Origin: Lysobacter sp. 5GHs7-4
GTDB taxonomy: Bacteria > Pseudomonadota > Gammaproteobacteria > Xanthomonadales > Xanthomonadaceae
NCBI RefSeq assembly: GCF_021284765.1
Contig: NZ_CP089924.1
Location: 700,001 to 764,000, forward strand
Direction of reading: 5' to 3'
DNA: 64,000 nt
In this document: piece by piece, positions 56,301 to 64,000 of the stretch
Position numbering within the stretch: the stretch's first letter is position 1
Layout of the letters: each line of letters begins with the position of its first letter
Translations under genes and position numbers: made by a program
Notes under the pieces: generated by a model
Databases searched by the model: none
Told to the model about the DNA's origin: nothing
Seen by the model: the letters and a program-made list of their open reading frames with translations, nothing else

Positions 56301-56438
56301 GGCGGTCGCGGGCGACGGGGTGGCGGCCAGTGTCCCATGCGGCCGGACACGATGCGCGGCGCTTGATCCGGAGCCGCTTCGTCACCACTCCCTCGGTGAG
56401 CGGGCCTTTCGCGCCGTCGCTGCCACCGGAGTCGAGCC

Positions 56439-56618
56439 ATGCCCAAGTTGAAGCGGTCGACGGGGACGTTGCTGGGATACTGCGCAGGGTTCCTGTTCCT
56501 GCTGGCCGTATGTTTGTACTTCAGCTCAAGGTGGTGGTGGCTGGCCGGCATGCTGGCCGTGGTGTGCGAGCTCGCGCACTGGATCGTTTTGTACCGCTCG
56601 CAGCGTGGGCCGGATTAA
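56439..56618 (+). CDS. Small two-helix membrane protein, unknown
   Basis: A 59-residue frame starting MPKLKRSTG, followed by two hydrophobic segments (about 11–28, YCAGFLFLLAVCLYFS, and 33–53, WLAGMLAVVCELAHWIVLY) joined by RWWW, and ending RSQRGPD. Codons look natural for the genome and the frame sits alone in the gap between divergent neighbours. No family was recognised. It could be a real small protein or a chance frame. Confidence 0.5.
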   Translation: MPKLKRSTGTLLGYCAGFLFLLAVCLYFSSRWWWLAGMLAVVCELAHWIVLYRSQRGPD

Positions 56619-56694
56619 AGGCCATAGCAGGTACTCTTGTGTGAGCGCGACGCGGCTTTGCGGCGTGCCCGAAAAGTACGATTCCGGTGACCGT

Positions 56695-57909
56695 ATGTCC
56701 GATCCGACCCTGAACGACCTCCGTCGCGACGCCGCGACCCTGCCCGCGCCGGGCTCCGACGCGCTGGAGCACAGCGCGCGCCTGGAGGCGCTGATCCGCG
56801 AGCAGATCGGGGTCAACGACGGCGCGATCCCGTTCTCGCGTTTCATGGAGTTGGCGCTGTATGCGCCGGGGCTGGGCTACTACAGCGCCGGCGCGCGCAA
56901 GTTCGGCGGCGACGGCGATTTCGTCACCGCGCCCGAGATCGGCCCGGTGTTCGCCGCCTGCGTGGCCGAGGCGGTCGCGCCGGTGCTGCGCCAGCTCGGG
57001 CCCGGCGCGCGCTTCCTGGAACTGGGCGGCGGCACCGGCGCCTTCGCCGAGGTCGCGTTGAAGCGGTTGCTGGAGCTGGACGCGCTGCCGGACCGCTATG
57101 CCATCCTCGAGCCCAGCGCCGAGCTGCGCCACCGCCAGCGCGAGCGCCTGCAAGAGCGCCTGACGCCGCCGCTGTTCGAGTTGCTGGAATGGCTGGACGG
57201 ACCGTTCCCGGAGGATTGGGACGGCGTGCTGTTCGCCAACGAGGTGATCGACGCCTTGCCGACGCCGCGCTTCGCGATCCGCAACGGCGAGGTCTACGAG
57301 GAAAACGTCGTGATCGACGGCGACGGTTTCGCGCGCGAACTGCGCGAGGCCGACGCCTTCCTCGGCAACGCCGTGCGCCAGGTCGAACGGCGCCTGGGCC
57401 GCGCGCTGGAGGAAGGCTATCGCTCGGAACTGCTGCCGCAGCTGCCGTACTGGATCCAGGCCGTGTCCGGCGGCATGCGCGCCGGCGCGATGCTGTTCGT
57501 CGACTACGGCTACGCGCGCGCCGAGTACTACGCACCCGAACGCAGCGACGGCACCCTGCGCGCGTTCTACCGTCACCGCATGCACCACGACGCGCTGCTG
57601 TGGCCAGGCCTGCAGGATCTGACCGCCTCGGTGGATTTCACCGCGCTGGCCGAGGCCGGTGTCGGCGCCGGTTTCGATTTCGCCGGCTACTGCTCGCAGG
57701 CCAGTTTCCTGCTCGGCAACGGTCTGGCCGGCGTGCTGGAACGCGTCGAGGCGATCGCCGACGACGCCGAGCGCCAGCGCCGCCACAACGAGATCAAGCG
57801 CCTGACCCTGCCCAGCGAGATGGGCGAGCGCTTCCAGGTGATGGGCTTCGAGAAGGACGTCGAATTCGGCGTCGCCTTCCTGGCCGGCGATCTGAGCCAC
57901 CGTCTGTGA
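56695..57909 (+). CDS. SAM-dependent methyltransferase, MidA/NDUFAF7 type
   Basis: A 404-residue class I methyltransferase. The N-terminal IPFSRFMELALYAPGLGYYSAGARKFGGDGDFVTAPEIGPVF and SAM-binding FLELGGGTGAFAEVALKRL are typical of the MidA/NDUFAF7 family, whose eukaryotic members methylate an arginine of complex I. VLFANEVIDALP and MLFVDYGYARAEYYAPERSDGTLRAFYRHR are also conserved. The bacterial substrate is unknown. Its stop overlaps the VanZ-like start (GTGA). Confidence 0.88.
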   Translation: MSDPTLNDLRRDAATLPAPGSDALEHSARLEALIREQIGVNDGAIPFSRFMELALYAPGLGYYSAGARKFGGDGDFVTAPEIGPVFAACVAEAVAPVLRQLGPGARFLELGGGTGAFAEVALKRLLELDALPDRYAILEPSAELRHRQRERLQERLTPPLFELLEWLDGPFPEDWDGVLFANEVIDALPTPRFAIRNGEVYEENVVIDGDGFARELREADAFLGNAVRQVERRLGRALEEGYRSELLPQLPYWIQAVSGGMRAGAMLFVDYGYARAEYYAPERSDGTLRAFYRHRMHHDALLWPGLQDLTASVDFTALAEAGVGAGFDFAGYCSQASFLLGNGLAGVLERVEAIADDAERQRRHNEIKRLTLPSEMGERFQVMGFEKDVEFGVAFLAGDLSHRL

Positions 57910-58349
57910 GCACGGCGCGCAGGACCGGCGCGCCCAAGGGGCCGTGGCTGCGTGCGTTCCGCGCGCCGCGCCGTTGGCTGGCGCTGGGCGCGGCCGGTGT
58001 GATCGCGGTGATCGCGGTGTCGCTGCTGCCCGCGGGCGATCTGCCGCCGTCGCCGTTCGCCAACTCCGACAAGGTCGGCCATTTCCTGACCTACGCCTTG
58101 TTGTCGGCGTATGCCTGCATGCTGTTCGCGCGCATGCGGCCACAGGCCTTGAGCGCGGCCGCGCTGATCGTGTTGGGCGTGGGCCTGGAATACGCGCAAG
58201 CGCTGCTCACCGACAGCCGCATGGGCGACAGCCGCGACGCCTTCGCCAACGCCCTGGGCGTGCTGGCCGGGCTGATGACGGCCCCGACCCGGCTGGCGCT
58301 CATGCTGCAGCGCATCGACGGCCGCCTGGCGGACACGCATTCGTCATAG
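57906..58349 (+). CDS. VanZ-like family membrane protein
   Basis: A 147-residue protein with four hydrophobic segments. The SDKVGHFLTYALLSAYACMLF block and GLEYAQALLTDSRMGDSRDAFANALGVLAG match the VanZ-like family (Glu–Gln near helix 3, D-x-x-AN in the last). It starts at GTG 57906 inside the methyltransferase stop. The name does not imply teicoplanin resistance here; the role is unknown. Confidence 0.85.
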   Translation: MSTARRTGAPKGPWLRAFRAPRRWLALGAAGVIAVIAVSLLPAGDLPPSPFANSDKVGHFLTYALLSAYACMLFARMRPQALSAAALIVLGVGLEYAQALLTDSRMGDSRDAFANALGVLAGLMTAPTRLALMLQRIDGRLADTHSS

Positions 58350-58476
58350 TGTGACCGGGGTCGTGGAGCCAAAGTCGGCACAGTCACACGGCGTATTGCG
58401 CAAAGGTTAAGAACTTGTGAACCTCGGGCCGGGCTTCAGGGGGAAGCCCGACCACCTCATTCGCAAGGAACCGACC

Positions 58477-60993
58477 ATGTCCGCAGTGCACCGCAACCGA
58501 CTGGCGCTGGCCGTGGCCGCCGCCATGGCCGCCAGCGCGATCGCCTCACCCGTTTATGCCCAAACCGCAGCGCCCGCGACCGCTGAGGACACCGCCACCA
58601 CGCTGGACACCGTCCAAGTCACCGGCTCGCGCGTGCGCGGCCGCACCGCCGAGGACACCGCCGCGCCGGTCGACGTGATCGGCCGCGAAGAGATCAACGC
58701 CACCGGCGCGCTCGAGGTCGGCCAGATCCTGCAGATGCTGGAGCCCTCGTTCAATTTCTCGCGCACCTTCGTCAGCGACGGCACCGACATCCTGCGTCCG
58801 GCCACGCTGCGCGCGCTGGGTCCGGACCAGGTGCTGGTGTTGGTCAACGGCAAGCGCCGCCATCAGCAGGCGCTGGTCAACGTGCAGCAGACCATCGGCC
58901 GCGGTTCGGCCGGCACCGACATCAACGCGATCCCGGTGTCGGCGATCGAGCGCATCGAAGTGCTGCGCGACGGCGCCGCTGCGCAGTACGGTTCCGACGC
59001 GATCGCCGGCGTGATCAACATCATCCTCAAGCGCCAGACCGACCACACCGAGCTGTCGATCGAGGGCTCGCAGTACTACGCCGGCGACGGCGAGATGCTG
59101 CACGGCTCGGTCAACACCGGTTTCAAGCTGGGCGCGGACGGCTTCATCAACCTGTCGGCCGAAGCGCGCAACCGCAACGAGACCAACCGTGCCGGCCCCG
59201 ACAGCCTGCGCACCAATCCGCCGCGCGTGACCCAGCGCCTGGGCGACGCCGACGCCAAGGACTACTACCTGTGGCTCAACGCCGGCCTGCCGGTGGGCAA
59301 GGGCGAGCTGTACTGGTTCGGCGGCCTGTCGCGTCGCGAGGGCGATTCCTCCGGCTTCTTCCGCAGCGCCGGCGACAACCGCACGGTGCCGGCGCTGTAC
59401 CCGAACGGCTTCCTGCCCAACATCCTGACCACGGTCGACGACGCCTCGCTGGCGGTCGGCTACAAGGCGCCGCTGGGCGAGAACTGGGACTGGGACGTTT
59501 CGATCAACCACGGCCGCAGCAAGTTCGGCTTCGAGGAAGCCAACTCGGTCAACGTGAGCTGGTGGTACGAGCCGCGCGATCCGGCCAACCCGGCCGCGGG
59601 CATCTACGCCGCCTCGCCGACCAAGGCCAAGACCGGCACGCTCAAGTACGACCAGACCACCTTCAACCTCGACTTCCGCGGCAGCGTGAAGGGCTTCAAC
59701 GACAATCCGCTGTACCTGGCCACCGGTTTCGAATGGCGCCAGGACAACTACGCGATCGAGGCCGGCGACCCGGTGTCGTACATGTACGGGCGCACCAACA
59801 ATCCGGCCATCGTCATCCGCGGCCAGACCGGCGACATCGCCGCCGGCGGCATCCAGGGCTTCCCGGGCTTCACGCCCGGCACCGAGGTCGACGAGGGGCG
59901 CCACAGCATGGCGCTGTACTTCGATGCCGAAACCAACCTGAGCGAGCGCTTCCTGCTGGGCGGCGCGGTGCGTTTCGAGGACTACTCCGACTTCGGCAAC
60001 ACCACCACCGGCAAGCTGTCGGCGCGCTTCAACGCCAGCGAGCGCTTCGCCTTGCGCGGCACGCTGTCCACCGGCTTCCGCGCGCCGGGCGTGCAGCAGC
60101 AGTACTACAACCAGGTCTCGACCAACCTCAATCCCGACGGCACCCTCACCGACACCCTGACCGCGCGTCAGGACAGCGCAGTCACGCGCGCGCTGGGCGT
60201 GGCGCCGTTGAAGGAAGAAACCTCGCGCAGCGGTTCGGTGGGCATGGTGTTCAAGCCCAATGAGCGCTTCTCGCTGACCGCCGACCTGTTCCGCATCGAC
60301 ATCGACGACCGCATCATCTTCTCCGGTGTGATCGCGCCCGAGTCGGTCGGCACCGACGGCCTGGCCTGCAACGCCAGCAACAGCAACTGCCCGATCGCCG
60401 CCGCGCTGGCGCCGTTCCGCGTCGGCCAGGCGCAGTTCTTCACCAACGCCATCGACACCCGCACCACCGGCCTGGACATCGTCGCCAACCACAACACCGA
60501 GTTCGCCAGCGGCAGCAACCTGACCCTGACCGCGCTGGTGCACTTCAACAAGACCGAGGTGCGCGAGATCCATTCCAACTCACCGATCCTGTCGCCGGGC
60601 CAACTGTTCGACGCGGCGCAGATCACCCTGGTCGAGCGCGGCCAGCCGCGCGCGCACCACGTGTTGCAGAGCGTGTACGAAGCCGGCCCCTGGACCATCA
60701 CCGGCCGCGCCAACTACTACGGCTCGGTCACCGGCGAGTTCTTCGCGCCGGAACAGACCTGGGGCGGCAAGACCCTGTTCGACCTGGCGGTGCGCTACTC
60801 GTTCAACGACAACCTGCACCTGACCGTGGGCGGCAACAACATCTTCGACCAGTACCCGGACAAGTGGTCGGTCGGCGCCGACAACCCGGGCGTGAACCCG
60901 TTCCCGTCGCTGGGCTTCAAGTACGGCTGGGAAACCATGCCGTTCGGCATGAACGGCGGCAGCTACTACGTGCGGCTGGATTACCGCTTCTAA
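58477..60993 (+). CDS. TonB-dependent receptor, large CarA/outer-membrane type
   Basis: An 838-residue outer-membrane receptor. The signal peptide ends VYA-Q, the TonB-box-like TVQVTGSRV is near residue 48, and the plug contains SAIERIEVLRDGAAAQYGSDAIAGVINIILK. A long barrel ends with the C-terminal signature YYVRLDYRF. Its plug resembles carbohydrate/peptide-type receptors common in Xanthomonadaceae rather than siderophore receptors. The substrate is unknown. AAGGA precedes ATG 58477, and a very strong terminator follows. Confidence 0.92.
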   Translation: MSAVHRNRLALAVAAAMAASAIASPVYAQTAAPATAEDTATTLDTVQVTGSRVRGRTAEDTAAPVDVIGREEINATGALEVGQILQMLEPSFNFSRTFVSDGTDILRPATLRALGPDQVLVLVNGKRRHQQALVNVQQTIGRGSAGTDINAIPVSAIERIEVLRDGAAAQYGSDAIAGVINIILKRQTDHTELSIEGSQYYAGDGEMLHGSVNTGFKLGADGFINLSAEARNRNETNRAGPDSLRTNPPRVTQRLGDADAKDYYLWLNAGLPVGKGELYWFGGLSRREGDSSGFFRSAGDNRTVPALYPNGFLPNILTTVDDASLAVGYKAPLGENWDWDVSINHGRSKFGFEEANSVNVSWWYEPRDPANPAAGIYAASPTKAKTGTLKYDQTTFNLDFRGSVKGFNDNPLYLATGFEWRQDNYAIEAGDPVSYMYGRTNNPAIVIRGQTGDIAAGGIQGFPGFTPGTEVDEGRHSMALYFDAETNLSERFLLGGAVRFEDYSDFGNTTTGKLSARFNASERFALRGTLSTGFRAPGVQQQYYNQVSTNLNPDGTLTDTLTARQDSAVTRALGVAPLKEETSRSGSVGMVFKPNERFSLTADLFRIDIDDRIIFSGVIAPESVGTDGLACNASNSNCPIAAALAPFRVGQAQFFTNAIDTRTTGLDIVANHNTEFASGSNLTLTALVHFNKTEVREIHSNSPILSPGQLFDAAQITLVERGQPRAHHVLQSVYEAGPWTITGRANYYGSVTGEFFAPEQTWGGKTLFDLAVRYSFNDNLHLTVGGNNIFDQYPDKWSVGADNPGVNPFPSLGFKYGWETMPFGMNGGSYYVRLDYRF

Positions 60994-61017
60994 GCCGCGC
61001 GCACGGTGGAGTGGCAG

Positions 61018-61058
61018 GAACGCCGGGCGGCCGCGAGGCCGCCCGGCGTTCTTTTTTT
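61018..61058 (+). terminator. Strong rho-independent terminator after the TonB receptor
   Basis: GAACGCCGGGCGGCC and GGCCGCCCGGCGTTC form a perfect 15-bp stem with a GCGA loop followed by seven T. Confidence 0.95.
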
Positions 61059-61077
61059 CCGGACGCGATATAGCGCC

Positions 61078-61312
61078 TTGGGGTAGGAGCGGCGTAAGCC
61101 GCGACCCGGAAACCGCCGTGCTGCATGGGTTTCGTCGCAGCCGCGGCTTCGCGGTCGCGGCTTACGCCGCTCCTACCCCAAAGCCTGCGATGTATCGGTA
61201 CAAGTCGCCACTGGCGCTGTGGGAGCGGCGTAAGCCGCGATGTTGCCGCGATGGCGCGGCGGAGTTCGCTACGCGTGCGCAGCCTCAATCGCGGCTCACG
61301 CCGCTCCCACAG
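61078..61312. repeat. GGAGCGGC palindromes, cluster 3 (two inverted pairs)
   Basis: Pair one: arms at 61078–61106 and 61153–61181 are exact 29-bp inverted copies (GGGGTAGGAGCGGCG core). Pair two: arms at 61217–61241 and 61288–61312 are 25-bp inverted copies with one mismatch (CTGTGGGAGCGGCG core). The TAGGAG and TGGGAG subtypes each pair with their own kind, unlike the one-way array at 5205–5612. The region 60994–61346 holds only this and the terminator. Confidence 0.85.
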
Positions 61313-61346
61313 AAAGCGGCCATCGGTGCTCCAGGGGCCGCTGGAG

Positions 61347-62573
61347 TTACTCCGGCGGTCGCGCCACCGCGGCGATGGCCGCGATGCGCGCGCGGCGCAG
61401 CGCCTCGCCGACTTCGGGGCCGCTGCGGCCCTTCGCTATCTCGGACGCGCGCACGGCCAGCGCGGCGTCCAGTGCGTCGCGCAGGCGCTGGCCTTGCGGA
61501 TACGGGACTTCCGACAAGCCGGTGCGGCCGCGTTTGTCGGCTTCGCAGACCACGCTCATGCGGCGCACGCGCTCGGGCTGACGGAAGCCGTCGCAGCGCG
61601 CGATCAGCTCGAAGACCGTGGCCGCGCGCAGTTCATCGAAGCGATGCACGTTGAGGTGTTCGCGGCAGGCGGCTTCGGCGAGCAGACGATGATCGGTCGG
61701 CACCTTCAGGCGCTCGCTGAGCGCGCGCAAGGGTTCCAGGCCGGCGCGTTCGTGGCCCTGGTGCTTGGGCAGCATGTCGGCGGGCGTCAGCGCTTTGCCC
61801 AGGTCGTGGGTGAGCGCGGCGTAGCCGATCAGATCGTCGCCCGGCGCCAGACGCGCGGCCATGTCGCAGACCAATTCGGTGTGGATGCCGGTGTCGACTT
61901 CCGGATGGTACTCGGCGCGTTGCGGCACGCCGTACAGTGCGTCGACCTCCGGCAGCACCGCGGCCAGCGCACCGGCGTCGCGCAAGGTGCGCAGGAACGC
62001 CGACGGACGTTCGCAGGCCAGCGCGCGGCGCAGTTCCTGCCACACGCGTTCGGGCACCAGTTCGGCGAGCTCGCCGGATTCGGCTATGTGCCGCATCAGC
62101 GCGGTGGTCTCGGGCGCCACGCTGAAGCCCAGCGCGGCGAAGCGCGCCATGAAGCGCGCCGCGCGCAGCACCCGCAGCGGATCCTCGACGAAGGCCGGGC
62201 CGACATGGCGCAGCACACGCGCTTGGATATCGCGCGCGCCGCCGTAGGGATCGATCAGGGAGCCGTCGTCGTCCTGCGCGATCGCGTTGATGGTGAAATC
62301 GCGCCGGATCAGATCCTCTTCCAGCGATACCGAGGGATCGGCATCGACGACGAACCCGCGGTAGCCGCGCCCGGACTTGCGTTCGGTACGCGCCAGCGCG
62401 TACTCCTCGCCGGTGTCCGGATGCAGGAACACGGGGAAATCGCGCCCGACCGGCTTGTAGCCGGCGTCCAGCATGGCCTGCGGCGTGGCGCCGACCACGA
62501 CGTAGTCGCGATCGCCCGCGGGGCGTCCGAGCAAGCGGTCGCGGACCGCGCCGCCGACCAGGTAGGTTTTCAT
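61347..62573 (-). CDS. cca: Multifunctional CCA-adding tRNA nucleotidyltransferase
   Basis: A 408-residue enzyme that builds or repairs the tRNA 3' CCA end. The nucleotidyltransferase start [17 protein letters not shown] carries catalytic D21 and D23. [28 protein letters not shown] and [11 protein letters not shown] follow, and a C-terminal HD domain ([11 protein letters not shown]) gives the phosphodiesterase/phosphatase activities of the proteobacterial bifunctional type. It ends 35 bp from the repeat cluster. Confidence 0.95.
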   Translation of the reverse strand: MKTYLVGGAVRDRLLGRPAGDRDYVVVGATPQAMLDAGYKPVGRDFPVFLHPDTGEEYALARTERKSGRGYRGFVVDADPSVSLEEDLIRRDFTINAIAQDDDGSLIDPYGGARDIQARVLRHVGPAFVEDPLRVLRAARFMARFAALGFSVAPETTALMRHIAESGELAELVPERVWQELRRALACERPSAFLRTLRDAGALAAVLPEVDALYGVPQRAEYHPEVDTGIHTELVCDMAARLAPGDDLIGYAALTHDLGKALTPADMLPKHQGHERAGLEPLRALSERLKVPTDHRLLAEAACREHLNVHRFDELRAATVFELIARCDGFRQPERVRRMSVVCEADKRGRTGLSEVPYPQGQRLRDALDAALAVRASEIAKGRSGPEVGEALRRARIAAIAAVARPPE

Positions 62574-62599
62574 CGCGCGACCATCGGCCTGGCGCGCGC

Positions 62600-62977
62600 T
62601 CAGCGCGGCGAGTTCTGCGCCAGCAGCGCGATGATGTCCTCGGCGCCGCTGCTGCGGCCGAGGTGGCGCACGATCGGCGCCGGCTGGCCCGACACCCAGA
62701 CCCGCAGTTCGGATTCCAGATCGAAGTGGCCGGCGGTCTCCAGCGAGAACATCACGATGCTGCGGTAGGGCAGGCTGAGGAATTCGGTCTTGCGGCCGGT
62801 CACGCCCTGCTTGTCGACCAGGATCAAACGCCGGTCGGTGAACACGATCAGGTCGCGGATTTCGCCGAACGCGCGCTGCACGGTTTCGCCGGGCGCGAGC
62901 AGGGGCATGAAGTCGTCGGCGATCTTGTCGACCGGCTTGTCGCCGGCGTGGCCGAGCAGGGTGTCGAGCAGGCCCAT
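62600..62977 (-). CDS. Bacterial PH-domain protein (bPH_1 type)
   Basis: A 125-residue cytoplasmic protein. [11 protein letters not shown]…[65 protein letters not shown] matches the bacterial pleckstrin-homology family 1 throughout. Members form ring-shaped oligomers; the function is not settled. It is 26 bp upstream of cca on the same strand and may be co-transcribed with it. Confidence 0.9.
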   Translation of the reverse strand: MGLLDTLLGHAGDKPVDKIADDFMPLLAPGETVQRAFGEIRDLIVFTDRRLILVDKQGVTGRKTEFLSLPYRSIVMFSLETAGHFDLESELRVWVSGQPAPIVRHLGRSSGAEDIIALLAQNSPR

Positions 62978-63076
62978 GGCGGCGCTCCTGTTTTGAGGGT
63001 TGGCTACCGATGCTAAGGGTTGCGGGGCGGGAGGGCGAGGGTGATGGGGCTCGATCGCGGAGGTTTCGCGTTTTTG

Positions 63077-63108
63077 CCCGTCATTCCCGCTTTCGCGGCA
63101 ATGACGGG
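63077..63108. repeat. Short GTCATTCC palindrome
   Basis: CCCGTCATTCCCGC and GCGGCAATGACGGG form an inverted repeat around TTTC, a compact single-arm version of the larger GTCATTCC elements. About 23 bases later a GTAGGATGCGGT arm (63131–63145) of the second repeat family follows. The 62978–63188 gap contains no gene. Confidence 0.65.
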
Positions 63109-63188
63109 CAAAGAAGGAAGCGACGCCGGCCGTAGGATGCGGTAAGCCGAAGGCGCACGCATCTCGCGCTGCGCCCCCAAGCCGCGCC

Positions 63189-64000
63189 TCACCCGCGCGC
63201 CGCCTCCAACCCCAAAATCTCCCGAACCCTCGGCGCCACCGGCGTCGGGGCGATGCCCAGCTTGGGCAGGCCGTTGTAGGCGCTGACCGAATCGGTCTGC
63301 AGCGAACGCCAGTTGTCGCGGCTGATCGGCTTGCCCGGCAGATGCTCGCCGATGCCGGCCTGCAGGCGGCCCAGCTTGGGCGGCAGTGCGATCACCGCGC
63401 GCAGGCGGCCGCGCGCGCGCGCGGTCTGGCGCACGATCTCGGCCAGGCTGAGCACGTCGGGGCCGACCAGGTCGTAGCTCTGGCCGATGCTGCCGCCGTC
63501 GGCCAGCGCGCGCGAGTACGCGCTCACCACGTCGTCCACCCACACCGGCTGAAAGCGCGCGTCGGCGCGCCCGATCGGCAGCAGCGGCGCGTAGCGCAAC
63601 AACTGGTCGAAGCGGCAGAACAAGCCGTCGCCGGGGCCGGCGATGACCGAGGGGCGGAACAGGGTCCAGTCCAGGCCCGACGCGCGCACGCGTTGTTCGG
63701 CGCGACCGCGCGACTGCAGGTAATGGCTGTCGCCGCTGCCGGCGCCCAGCGCGCTCATCTGCAGCAGGCGGCGCACGCCCATCGCGCGCATCGCCTCGAT
63801 CAGCGCTTCCAACTGGGTGACGTAGACGCGCTCGAAGCCTTTGCCGTCGTCGCCGCGCTCGTTGAGGATGCCGATCAGGTTCACCACCGCGTCGGCGTCG
63901 TCGAGCACCGCGCTGAGGAAGCCGACGTCGTGCACGTCGCCCTCGATCAGGCTGGAGTCGCGCGGCAGCAGCGCGCGCTTGGCCGGATCGCCGCCGCGGC
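63189..64000 (-). CDS. NDUFA9-like NAD(P)-binding protein, 5' end beyond the window
   Basis: An open frame of at least 270 codons reaching the window edge; the first ATG-like start inside (GTG 63935) is not the true start, because coding continues upstream (about 21 further in-frame codons). VVNLIGILNERG, RRLLQMSALGAG, YLQSRGRAEQRVRASGLDWTLFRPSVIAGPGDG and VWVDDVVSAYSRAL are typical of the complex I NDUFA9-type atypical SDR family. Bacterial members are of uncertain function. The N-terminal dinucleotide-binding loop lies outside the window. Confidence 0.85.
   Translation of the reverse strand, partial: RGGDPAKRALLPRDSSLIEGDVHDVGFLSAVLDDADAVVNLIGILNERGDDGKGFERVYVTQLEALIEAMRAMGVRRLLQMSALGAGSGDSHYLQSRGRAEQRVRASGLDWTLFRPSVIAGPGDGLFCRFDQLLRYAPLLPIGRADARFQPVWVDDVVSAYSRALADGGSIGQSYDLVGPDVLSLAEIVRQTARARGRLRAVIALPPKLGRLQAGIGEHLPGKPISRDNWRSLQTDSVSAYNGLPKLGIAPTPVAPRVREILGLEAARG

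Noticed and set aside
57906..58349. VanZ-like gene as an antibiotic resistance determinant
   Set aside because: Only the family fold is shared; there are no other van genes, and such proteins are widespread with unknown roles.
61347..62768. A 547-codon frame opposite cca and the PH-domain gene
   Set aside because: It begins in the palindromic repeats and spans two well-defined genes on the other strand.

Overview
The window is very GC-rich, densely coded chromosomal DNA from a gammaproteobacterium of the family Xanthomonadaceae, most like Lysobacter. The pointers are the tRNA-Ile–23S–5S order, the tsaD / rpsU–yqeY–dnaG block, the coxB–ctaD–ctaG–ctaE–surf1–ctaA–ctaB operon, many TonB-dependent receptors, and several families of intergenic palindromic repeats. 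The genus is an inference. No phage, insertion sequence, integron or CRISPR array was seen.

Layout. 1–3508: end of an rRNA operon (3' end of tRNA-Ile, 23S, 5S, terminator). 3618–8239: leftward genes (2OG-Fe dioxygenase, MAPEG protein, M28 lipoprotein peptidase, a VNGSI-repeat secreted protein) separated by dense palindromic repeats. 8437–13135: gpmI–envC–ctpA (glycolysis, amidase activation at division, periplasmic proteolysis). 13329–18089: DUF1820 protein, rhomboid protease, FadL-type porin and a large secreted protein of unknown function. 18192–31556: a ten-gene rightward operon (below). 31580–34804: PutA. 35230–43466: aa3-type cytochrome c oxidase structural and assembly genes plus heme O/A synthesis. 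43583–48736: amidohydrolase, beta-propeller lipoprotein, RidA-like protein and two M19 dipeptidase-like paralogues. 49130–53226: dnaG, a frameshifted SEC-C gene, yqeY, rpsU and divergent tsaD. 53413–56300: folate genes (folB, folK, pteridine reductase) with a DUF6159 membrane protein. 56439–60993: small membrane protein, MidA-like methyltransferase, VanZ-like protein and a large TonB receptor. 61347–64000: cca, a PH-domain protein and a truncated NDUFA9-like gene.

The most striking region is 18192–31556. An AT-rich palindrome resembling a Zur operator precedes two TonB receptors bracketing an ABC ATPase with two DUF3526-type permeases. A GHMP kinase related to L-threonine kinase, a cysteine-synthase/SbnA-like PLP enzyme lacking the usual active-site Asn, an ATP-grasp ligase, a DUF4213/DUF364 'heavy-metal chelation' protein and an MFS transporter follow. 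Junctions are overlaps or gaps under 30 bp, so it reads as one operon. I infer a pathway that phosphorylates a hydroxy-amino acid, replaces the phosphate with a nucleophile, ligates the product and exports it as a small aminocarboxylate metallophore (possibly a zincophore), recaptured through the TonB receptors. Each family assignment rests on visible motifs; the product, the metal and the regulator are inference.

Repeats are the second theme: GGAGCGGC palindromes (three clusters, one a tandem triplication of a unit of about 153 bp), GTCATTCC elements with 33–36 bp terminal inverted repeats, a CCCTCACTCCCCC element, GTAGGGTGCGGT elements, and a 95-bp near-identical direct repeat.
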